A stretch of 64,000 nt of DNA. Source: Lentisphaerae bacterium GWF2_57_35 (lineage in GTDB: Bacteria; Verrucomicrobiota; Kiritimatiellia; CAIQIC01; GWF2-57-35). Under the pieces are notes generated by a model, which worked only from the letters and a program-made list of their open reading frames with translations, was not told the origin of the DNA and ran no database searches. The DNA is taken from assembly GCA_001804865.1 (NCBI GenBank), contig MHBK01000057.1, positions 60,025 through 124,024 of the forward strand, given 5' to 3'. The position numbers were made by a program, and so were the translations under genes. Positions 42,504 through 49,068 of the stretch are shown piece by piece (the stretch's first letter is position 1; each line of letters begins with the position of its first letter).

Positions 42504-43039
42504 TATTCGATCTCCTTTTCCGCCCGGGTGAACGCCAGGGCATACGGAATCTTTTCCTGCGTACGAATCTCCTGCGCCCGGTTGCGAATCTTCACCGCCC
42601 GCTGGGTGCTGAGCGCCGGGGCTTCCTCGGCAAGCTCGGACATCGTCCGCACGGGATTGATCAGTCGATTTCGAAACAGCGGACGCTTCTCCGGCTCGGG
42701 CTCCTTGGCCGGAGCCGCCGGCGTGACAGCCTTGGCATTCCTCAGTTCGACCAGAATGTTGATGGCCCCGTCCCGATTTCTCAGAAGCTGCTCTTTCCAG
42801 AAGACCTGGCTCTCGGGGGTGATCATGTCCTCGAAGTCCTGCAGGTCGCGGTTGGCGACGGTGTCTTCGAGTTCGACGGCATCCGAAAGGAGCGCGTCGT
42901 ATTTTTGCTGAAGGCCGGCGATGAGTTCGATCAGCTTGGTAATGACTTCGATGTCCTGGGCCGTCTCGGGCAGGTTGAGCATCGACTTTACTTGGCCAAT
43001 GTCTACTGCCTCAGGGGCCGTTGCGGGTTGTTCTGCCAT
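42503..43039 (-). CDS. Scaffold-like head assembly protein
   Basis: The 178-residue acidic helical protein has predicted coiled coil at about residues 30-80 and a Pro/Glu-rich linker, then a C-terminal segment (RNRAQEIRTQEKIPYALAFTRAEKEIE) like the ends of phage scaffold/protease proteins that bind the capsid. It directly precedes the decoration and capsid genes. Its start (AGGAG 9 nt upstream) follows a long hairpin leader and a promoter. Confidence 0.55.
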   Translation of the reverse strand: MAEQPATAPEAVDIGQVKSMLNLPETAQDIEVITKLIELIAGLQQKYDALLSDAVELEDTVANRDLQDFEDMITPESQVFWKEQLLRNRDGAINILVELRNAKAVTPAAPAKEPEPEKRPLFRNRLINPVRTMSELAEEAPALSTQRAVKIRNRAQEIRTQEKIPYALAFTRAEKEIE

Positions 43040-43063
43040 GTGTTGTTCTCCTGGGCAAAAGAA

Positions 43064-43104
43064 AAGGCGGCAACCTGGTGTCGTGGCACCACGATTGCCG
43101 CCTT
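43064..43104 (-). promoter_or_regulatory. Leader hairpin A before the scaffold gene
   Basis: AAGGCGGCAA (43064-43073) pairs with TTGCCGCCTT (43095-43104), and inside, TCGTG and CACGA (43081-43085, 43090-43094) form a second stem. On the minus strand a TTCTTTT run follows. It can act as an attenuator-like terminator, because promoter A lies upstream and the ribosome binding site lies downstream. Confidence 0.75.
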
Positions 43105-43119
43105 CTCTGAAGTACGTCG

Positions 43120-43134
43120 CGGGTAATTAGTCCG
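43120..43134 (-). promoter_or_regulatory. Conserved leader motif CGGAYTAATTACCCG, copy A
   Basis: On the minus strand this reads CGGACTAATTACCCG. It recurs before the portal gene (48869-48883) with one base changed. Both copies lie between a TTGACA promoter and a GGCGGC hairpin. Confidence 0.6.
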
Positions 43135-43168
43135 CGCCGTTGCCTCTTGTTTATTCAGTTGTTACGAC

Positions 43169-43204
43169 GGTCTCCTGAGTATCAAATAATAAGCGGTTTG
43201 TCAA
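43169..43204 (-). promoter_or_regulatory. Phage promoter A
   Basis: On the minus strand, CCTTGACAAACCG gives a perfect -35 box (43204-43199). After 17 bp comes TACTCA as a weak -10 with TG two bases before it. It starts just after the stop of the 565-residue protein gene. The near-identical promoter B lies before the portal gene. Confidence 0.6.
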
Positions 43205-43211
43205 GGAATAT

Positions 43212-44909
43212 CTACTCGCCTTGAATTTTCAAAGGCTTGTAGACCTTGCCTCGGATGTTCTTCGGCCCCTTCTTTTCCGCCTGGATAACGCCTTGCGCCG
43301 CCAGGGCAGCATTCCATGCCACAGGGATGGAGGACGGCAGTTTCGAGCCAACTGTGTTGCCATACGCCATCAGCCCCACCCCAGCGACATGCTGAGGGTT
43401 GTAGAGCTTCTTTACCTCGGAAGAGTCTTGGTACTTTACGGCCTTCGCCACTTGAGTTGCGGCGAACTTGGTGAACCCGGCCACCGCCGGCGTGAAGCTG
43501 TACAGGGCCTTTCCGCTCATGTTGAAAGGCTTGTGCTTGGCTCGCTCAATTTGCATCTGTGCCGCCGTTGAGGTTGAAATCGTGCCCGCTTTGCGCGCGG
43601 CTTCGATCTTGTCGTACTGGTACTCCTGATACGCCCGTTCGGCCAAGTCTTTGGTCCACTTGCCTCCGACATAGTCGCGGGTCTGCTTCTCGACCGGATT
43701 GCCCAACGTGCCCACGGTGAACATCGCGGCCTTCAATAACGGCGTTGCCGTAAGGTCGGAATCTGGCACAAGGAGATAGGGCTTACTCTCCGCAAACGAC
43801 TTTTCCATCGACTTGCGATAGTTTTCTTTGATCCCTTGTTCAGCCCCCTCGACAGCGGCAATGCCCCCGACTACATAGGCGGCTTTTGCCAAATCCATCA
43901 GGGCTTTGGATTTCGTCTGGTCAGCTTTAGCGGCAAGCTTCGTCGCCTTTTCGCCAAGGATTTTAGCTCCGGCTTCCCGAAGAGGGACTTCAGCCAAATA
44001 CTTCGCCGCCTTCGCTGGATTTTCCACCGAGGCGCCAGCGATGATTTTGAAGGAATCGACCTCTCCTAAGGCCATCGCTTGACGCTTCGAATATTCAGCG
44101 CTTCGCTCAGCCAAATCTTTTGCGTACCGCAGTCTGGCGGGGGCCTTCAACGCCTCCGGAATGGCTTTGATTTCCGATCCGGTGAATCCGGCCACGACAT
44201 CGTAGGCTCTCCCCAACCAGCTTAACGGAGTGCGAACAACGCCGGGCAACTTATTCATCGCCGCTTTTTCAAGTGCGCTCATCTTATCGCCCAGCGATCC
44301 GAAGAAAGTCCCCACCTTGTCCATGCCGGGGATCTTGCCTATACCGCGCTTGGCCGCTGAGATGCCTGATAAGGCGGCGATGGTCTTTGCCGCATCTTCG
44401 CCCAGAGCCAGATAATGATCGACTCTCGGATCGAGGGTAGGATTACGATCCCGATACTCGCCGATGCCGTAGGCGGCACCGCCACTCACCAGCGTGGTGA
44501 GCAATGATTTCAACATCTTGCTCATGGCGGGAGACAGCTTCCCGGCTACACCTACAACCTTGCCCCCCGCCGGAACAGCGATTCCAACGCCCGGCATGGC
44601 AGCGGCCAGCGTGGAGTAATCATCCGCGCTCAAGGGATCATGAAACCCGCCGAAGAAATCCCGGATATCCTCGGCGGCATTCTCCCACCCGCTCTGCTGG
44701 GCACGACGCTGGGCCTCACGCTGTTCCCATTGATCCCGGATGCGATCGCCCGACGTGGCAGATGACGACGAGGATGTAGCGCCCTGGTTGGCCGAACGGC
44801 CAGACGAACCACCCCTGCCGCCACCGCCCCGCATATGGGCAAACGCCGCCTTGCGTTGGTCATCGTCCATCTGCGACATGGGCGTTCTATTTTTCAGGAC
44901 GTACTTCAT
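43212..44909 (-). CDS. Large phage internal-type protein with DDQRKA motif
   Basis: The 565-residue protein begins with MDDDQRKAAFAHM (residues 14-26) and a Gly/Ser-rich linker. The rest is alanine-rich and mostly helical, with hydrophobic stretches near residues 95-150 (MPGVGIAVPAGG, LLTTLVSGGAAYGIG) and later. This composition resembles ejected internal virion proteins of podoviruses, but no family match is recognised. It overlaps the end of the protease gene by 23 bp. The DDQRKA motif is shared with the two upstream neighbours. Confidence 0.6.
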   Translation of the reverse strand: MKYVLKNRTPMSQMDDDQRKAAFAHMRGGGGRGGSSGRSANQGATSSSSSATSGDRIRDQWEQREAQRRAQQSGWENAAEDIRDFFGGFHDPLSADDYSTLAAAMPGVGIAVPAGGKVVGVAGKLSPAMSKMLKSLLTTLVSGGAAYGIGEYRDRNPTLDPRVDHYLALGEDAAKTIAALSGISAAKRGIGKIPGMDKVGTFFGSLGDKMSALEKAAMNKLPGVVRTPLSWLGRAYDVVAGFTGSEIKAIPEALKAPARLRYAKDLAERSAEYSKRQAMALGEVDSFKIIAGASVENPAKAAKYLAEVPLREAGAKILGEKATKLAAKADQTKSKALMDLAKAAYVVGGIAAVEGAEQGIKENYRKSMEKSFAESKPYLLVPDSDLTATPLLKAAMFTVGTLGNPVEKQTRDYVGGKWTKDLAERAYQEYQYDKIEAARKAGTISTSTAAQMQIERAKHKPFNMSGKALYSFTPAVAGFTKFAATQVAKAVKYQDSSEVKKLYNPQHVAGVGLMAYGNTVGSKLPSSIPVAWNAALAAQGVIQAEKKGPKNIRGKVYKPLKIQGE

Positions 44910-46677
44910 TTCCGATCCTCCGTTGATGCCGATCCCACGCGGTTTGGATTTCTTTCTTGGCCTGCCAGTCGGCCATCGCCCCCCGTTGATTGGAGGCTTT
45001 TATCTCGTCGTATTCCTTTTGGTATCGCTGAAAGGATTCGACTTCCTTGGCCTGGACCGGAGTATTTTCGGTGATTTCGTTCTTCGATGTCGAAGGCTTG
45101 GTGGCTGCGTAGAGTGTGCTCCGGGGCACGACCTGCAGCGATTCGCCATCGACGGTCGGGATGGGCCGATTATAGGCATTGGCCTTGTCCTGCCGCGCTC
45201 GCTGGCGTTGCTGATAACTGGCGTCGCGGCCCACCACGCCCACGGACGAAGCCTCCTTGATAAAAGCCGGCATATCCACCTGGGCCGGGTCGACCCCCAG
45301 CTTGCGAAGGTCTCGCAGCACGCTTTGCTCGTCGCCATTGGCGGCATTCTGCCAAAGCGACTTCAAGCTTTGCACATGGGCCTTTTCCTTTTGGAGCTGG
45401 TATTCCGGCGATGCCTCCTTTTGCTGCTGGGCTTCCTGCTTCTTCTGCTGCGCCATCCGGGTCTTGTCGGCGGCGACCTGGTCGCGAATGGCCTGTTGCC
45501 GCTGCTGCTCCTGAACCTTCACGTCGTCATTGTAATGCCGTTGCTCTTCCTGCGCCTTGGCCTCGCCCTGCCGAATGCGCTCTTCGTCGATCTGCCGATC
45601 GACTTCGGAGAGTCTATCGTCATGGACGGCTTTCTTCTGCGCGTAATCCGAAAGCGCCCGGCTGTTCTGCTCGGCGATCTTGTCGAGATACGCATCGAGC
45701 GCGGCCTTCTGCTTGTTGGGGTCCTTGTACTTGGCTTTGATCGATGCTTTGATCCTGTGCAGATCCCGCTGCACGGCCTTGTTGTGCTCCTCGGCGGCGG
45801 CGACCCGCTTTTTGATGTCGGCAAAGCTCGCCCCCTCCTTGAGCAACTGCCGCTCCAGCTCTCGAGTATTGATCTTATCGAACGTTCGCACCGGGGGCTC
45901 GCCGGGAGCCTTCGACTCGATTTCCTTGCGCTCTTTCTGCAACGCCTCGACACGGGCCTCGGTGTTGCGCGAGCTGCTGTAATCCGGCCCGGACCATTCG
46001 CCGGGCACTTCACCCGCGTCGCCGTTGCGATAACCGCCACCGCCTCCACCACCGCCCCGCATGCGGGCAAAGACGGCCTTGCGCTGGTCGTCTTCCATCT
46101 GAGAGACCGACCGCCCTCCATTGGCGATGAGCGCCAAGGCCCGATTGAACAGGAATCGGTCCGCCGGCTTCATGGATATAGCCCTCGGCACTTGCACCGG
46201 CGGATCAGCCTTCTTATTCGAGAGCGGCACCATGCCGGAGATGTTCGGATCGTTGGTCACCGCCGCATTGACCAGGTGCTGAGGCTTGATGCGGTTGTTG
46301 CCCAGATTCAGGCACTCATCCTGCCGGAACACCGGCGAGATGAAGCGATACCGTCCGCCCCGAACCGCTTCCTCGCCCTTGTCCGTCCAACGGATTTGCG
46401 CCCACAGCCCGTCCGGCCTTTGCTGCAAGGCCGCGATCCAGCCGGCCGCCTCGCTGGGCTTGTCGTGATCGAGGGAGAAGTGATCGAAGTCGATCAGGAT
46501 GCCGGGAAAGTTGGGCTGGCCGGATTCCGCGTTGAATCGCTCCACCATCGCCCGGCAACTCTCCTCGTCGATGATCTGCAAGAACCCGGTCGGGTTGTGC
46601 TTGAACTCCCCCAAGCTCGAAATCTGGTACCAGTTGTCGGGGGGAAGCTCGAAACTATTGGTCAATAATACATGCAT
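44887..46677 (-). CDS. Mu gpI-like phage protease fused to DDQRKA motif and long coiled coil
   Basis: Residues 1-185 match the Mu-like prophage I (phage protease) family: GILIDFDHFSLDHDKPSEAAGWI, LWAQIRWTDKGEEAV and RYRFISPVF. Next is MEDDQRKAVFARM (residues 194-206) and a poly-Gly run, then about 350 residues of highly charged coiled coil rich in Q, K, E and R, and a 70-residue C-terminal tail. In Mu the I gene makes both protease and scaffold, so the coiled coil could be scaffold. Here, though, the motif and linker set it apart. The 596-residue length is well above the 360-residue Mu protein. Confidence 0.8.
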   Translation of the reverse strand: MHVLLTNSFELPPDNWYQISSLGEFKHNPTGFLQIIDEESCRAMVERFNAESGQPNFPGILIDFDHFSLDHDKPSEAAGWIAALQQRPDGLWAQIRWTDKGEEAVRGGRYRFISPVFRQDECLNLGNNRIKPQHLVNAAVTNDPNISGMVPLSNKKADPPVQVPRAISMKPADRFLFNRALALIANGGRSVSQMEDDQRKAVFARMRGGGGGGGGYRNGDAGEVPGEWSGPDYSSSRNTEARVEALQKERKEIESKAPGEPPVRTFDKINTRELERQLLKEGASFADIKKRVAAAEEHNKAVQRDLHRIKASIKAKYKDPNKQKAALDAYLDKIAEQNSRALSDYAQKKAVHDDRLSEVDRQIDEERIRQGEAKAQEEQRHYNDDVKVQEQQRQQAIRDQVAADKTRMAQQKKQEAQQQKEASPEYQLQKEKAHVQSLKSLWQNAANGDEQSVLRDLRKLGVDPAQVDMPAFIKEASSVGVVGRDASYQQRQRARQDKANAYNRPIPTVDGESLQVVPRSTLYAATKPSTSKNEITENTPVQAKEVESFQRYQKEYDEIKASNQRGAMADWQAKKEIQTAWDRHQRRIGNEVRPEK

Positions 46678-46686
46678 GGAATCTCC

Positions 46687-47646
46687 TTAGCCATTCGGAC
46701 CGAAGTCACTAAATTTCTTGGGGGCCGGAAGCGTCCCGAAGCGGAATTGTTTCACAAGGGCCGGGATATCCACGTGCGCGGTCTTTCCAAGGCTAAACGT
46801 CCGAATGCCTGGACCGCTGTTGATATCGTAAGCATCTTCGGTCAGTTGCAAGGCCCTGCGAACTTGAGCATCCGTGGGGTTGCCGTAATGCTTCAACAAA
46901 TCGATGAAGTATTTCTTGGCCTGCTTGGGATACTCCCAGTTTTGATTGATCGCATCGACGGCGCTATTCGCGTAGTCCGACATGCCAGGCAAACTGGATG
47001 TGCTTTTGTATTCGCCTGCAAAAACATCCGAAGCGTGAAGATCAAAACGTGCGGGATCAACCGGCGCGGCGTTTTGCTTGAAAGCCAGCCCGCCCTCGCT
47101 CGTCATTTGTTCTGAAGTAATCGGCCCGCTCATCGGCAACGAGACTCTTCCGGTCGAATCCACGGTACGAGCAGGAACGGCTTCTTGAGCTTGTGCAGAG
47201 GCCGTTTTGGCTGAGACATCAAGACCGCCTGACATCGGATGCACAATGAGTCTGGGGTCATCGGGAACCGGGTAGAAATTCGTCCCATCGCGCGTCTCCC
47301 AGTGACTGCCTTCCGGCGGCTTGATCGTGTTTCCCCGACCGTCCTTGGGTCCCCAATTCGGATCAGGGTTGGGCTTGCGAAACACGGGAACGGACGGAAC
47401 CTGAATGGAGCCATGAACCGGAGCACTCGCAATAGGCGCTTTGGCCACCACCATGCCGCCAGCTACTTTCCGGTCATTGCCGCCGGAACTGCGCCCACCT
47501 CCGCCACGAGAACCACTCCCGCCTCCGCGACTCATCTTGGCAAACATGGCCTTGCGTTGATCGTCTTGCATGGGACCACCGAGGGCGGGCCCTGCTACAT
47601 TGGCGATGGCGCGAGTGAAAGCGATGCGATTACAGAGAATTTTCAT
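46687..47646 (-). CDS. Unknown phage head-module protein with DDQRKA motif
   Basis: The 319-residue protein starts MKILCNRIAFTRAIANVAG, then MQDDQRKAMFAKM (residues 26-38) and a Gly/Ser/Arg linker to about residue 58. The rest is of unknown fold with many prolines and a final segment HVDIPALVKQFRF. It sits between portal and protease, where Mu-like phages have the gp30 minor head (SPP1 gp7-like) gene, but I see no similarity to that. It overlaps the portal stop by one base. Confidence 0.6.
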   Translation of the reverse strand: MKILCNRIAFTRAIANVAGPALGGPMQDDQRKAMFAKMSRGGGSGSRGGGGRSSGGNDRKVAGGMVVAKAPIASAPVHGSIQVPSVPVFRKPNPDPNWGPKDGRGNTIKPPEGSHWETRDGTNFYPVPDDPRLIVHPMSGGLDVSAKTASAQAQEAVPARTVDSTGRVSLPMSGPITSEQMTSEGGLAFKQNAAPVDPARFDLHASDVFAGEYKSTSSLPGMSDYANSAVDAINQNWEYPKQAKKYFIDLLKHYGNPTDAQVRRALQLTEDAYDINSGPGIRTFSLGKTAHVDIPALVKQFRFGTLPAPKKFSDFGPNG

Positions 47647-48794
47647 TAGTTGCCTCCAGGTACGGGAATTTCGTTAAGTTTCAAACCGGTCTTTTCCTCA
47701 AGCTGGGCCATGTCGACGCGATACCCGGCCCACGAGAGATTGCCCACGCTGGCCAGCAGGGCGTTCACGTCTTCCTTCTGCGGAATCTCGAAGCTGAAGT
47801 ACGCGACATGCGGCTGGTGCGGAAAGAAGGTGTTGAGCCATTCGTTGTCGAGATCCCGCTGATACACCTCGGAAAGCCGGGCTGCGTCGCTCTTGGCCAA
47901 GGCCAACAGACTATCCGAATGCGCCCCGCCGGCCAGCGTCCCACTGCCGGACTCGGTCAGCATGGTGAGAAGTCCGCCGGTGGCCGCCATGACAATCTGC
48001 TGGTCGCAATAGCTGATCCGATCCTGAAACGGCATCCGGGAGCGCTGGGCGGGGTCCACCGTCTTTACCTCGGTGCCATTGGGCAGATACCCGCGTCCAT
48101 TGGAGGCAAGTTGCTCGGCCACGCTCTTGTATTCGAGTTCCTTTTCGGGCGTGGTCCCCGGCGGTCCGACAAAGAAGATCGAAGGATTGGCGCTGGTTTC
48201 CAGAGCCACATCCCAATCGGCCATCGCCAATTGTTTGCTGAAGAAGTGTCGTCCGATGGCCCGATGCAAAGGCCCGGATTCCAGGATGCAAAAATTATGC
48301 CGCTCAATCACCTGGCCTTGGAGTTCCGAAGACCGGCTGTCGGCATTGAATCGCCATTCCCCAAACATGCCTTTCTTGATCCAGAACCACGGCTCAATCG
48401 GCTCCAGCCGGGAGATCAGATCCCCGTAACCGGTATAGACCTTCTCCACATGGGAGAATCCGCGAAAGAGCGCAAGCGCCAGAAAGTGTGTCGCCTGTTT
48501 GAAGTTGGCGATGCGGTCATACGCATAACGCAAAAAATCGGACTGTTCCTGACCCAATACTGGATCGGCGTTCTCCGCTATGCGGATTTCCCAGTCGAGG
48601 GAATCGAGAAACGACAGCCTACGGGCAATCGCCGACATGATGGTTACATCGGACTTCTCCATGAAGTAGTAGAACCACTGGAGGTCTGCATACTGCCCCC
48701 GCTCCGCCTGATCTTCCATGGAAATGAGCCGGGCCATCGTAAGGCCCCGAATCGGATTATAGAAGTCTCGCCAGGATTGTTTCTTTGCCAGCAT
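47646..48794 (-). CDS. Phage portal protein, DUF935 (Mu gp29-like)
   Basis: The 382-residue protein has the DUF935 pattern: NPIRGLTMARLISMEDQAERGQY, YFMEKSDVTIMSAIARRLSFLDSLDWEI, GFSHVEKVY, and QQIVMAATGGLLTM. Portals form the dodecameric DNA gate of the capsid and bind the terminase. ATG 48794 is used (GAAAGG upstream); the longer frame from 48860 reads through leader hairpin B. It is the first gene after the cargo block and is led by its own promoter. Confidence 0.85.
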   Translation of the reverse strand: MLAKKQSWRDFYNPIRGLTMARLISMEDQAERGQYADLQWFYYFMEKSDVTIMSAIARRLSFLDSLDWEIRIAENADPVLGQEQSDFLRYAYDRIANFKQATHFLALALFRGFSHVEKVYTGYGDLISRLEPIEPWFWIKKGMFGEWRFNADSRSSELQGQVIERHNFCILESGPLHRAIGRHFFSKQLAMADWDVALETSANPSIFFVGPPGTTPEKELEYKSVAEQLASNGRGYLPNGTEVKTVDPAQRSRMPFQDRISYCDQQIVMAATGGLLTMLTESGSGTLAGGAHSDSLLALAKSDAARLSEVYQRDLDNEWLNTFFPHQPHVAYFSFEIPQKEDVNALLASVGNLSWAGYRVDMAQLEEKTGLKLNEIPVPGGN

Positions 48795-48816
48795 CAAGCC
48801 TTTCGCGGCTTGCAGG

Positions 48817-48860
48817 CATAAAAACGGCCCGCAAAGCCAAAGGCTCCACGAAGCCGCCAA
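48817..48860 (-). promoter_or_regulatory. Leader hairpin B before the portal gene
   Basis: On the minus strand the segment starts GGCGGCTTCGTGGAGCC, with GGCT/AGCC as an inner stem and CGGC/GCCG as an outer one, followed by TTTTT. It shares the GGCGGC(n)TCGTGG(n)GCC pattern with leader A, although the structures differ in detail. Confidence 0.5.
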
Positions 48861-48868
48861 AAAAGCAC

Positions 48869-48883
48869 CGGGTAATTAATCCG
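48869..48883 (-). promoter_or_regulatory. Conserved leader motif CGGAYTAATTACCCG, copy B
   Basis: On the minus strand this reads CGGATTAATTACCCG, with 14 of 15 bases shared with copy A at 43120-43134. It lies about 75 nt before the portal start codon. Confidence 0.6.
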
Positions 48884-48906
48884 AGGCTTAAACCAAACGC
48901 AATGGC

Positions 48907-48935
48907 ACCTTACAAAAGAGCGCTCGTTTTGTCAA
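48907..48935 (-). promoter_or_regulatory. Phage promoter B
   Basis: On the minus strand, CCTTGACAAAACG has a perfect -35 box (48935-48930), then 17 bp and TAAGGT as a poor -10. The -35 region matches promoter A over CCTTGACAAAMCG. A weak -10 next to a perfect -35 suggests that an activator or phage factor is needed. Confidence 0.6.
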
Positions 48936-49068
48936 GGTTTATAACAAGGCTGGAAAGACCGCGAATACCTGCGCACGCGTTAAGAACGGCCAGAAACTCC
49001 AACTACAATTGTTCATGCGTTTTAGCGCTCACCTGGGGCGACCATCGATACGTATTGTGTTCGTTGGG

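Noticed and set aside
44740..46668. 642-codon plus-strand frame opposite the protease/coiled-coil gene
   Set aside because: It is Leu/Arg-rich low-complexity translation from the reverse of a coiled-coil gene, with no start signal.
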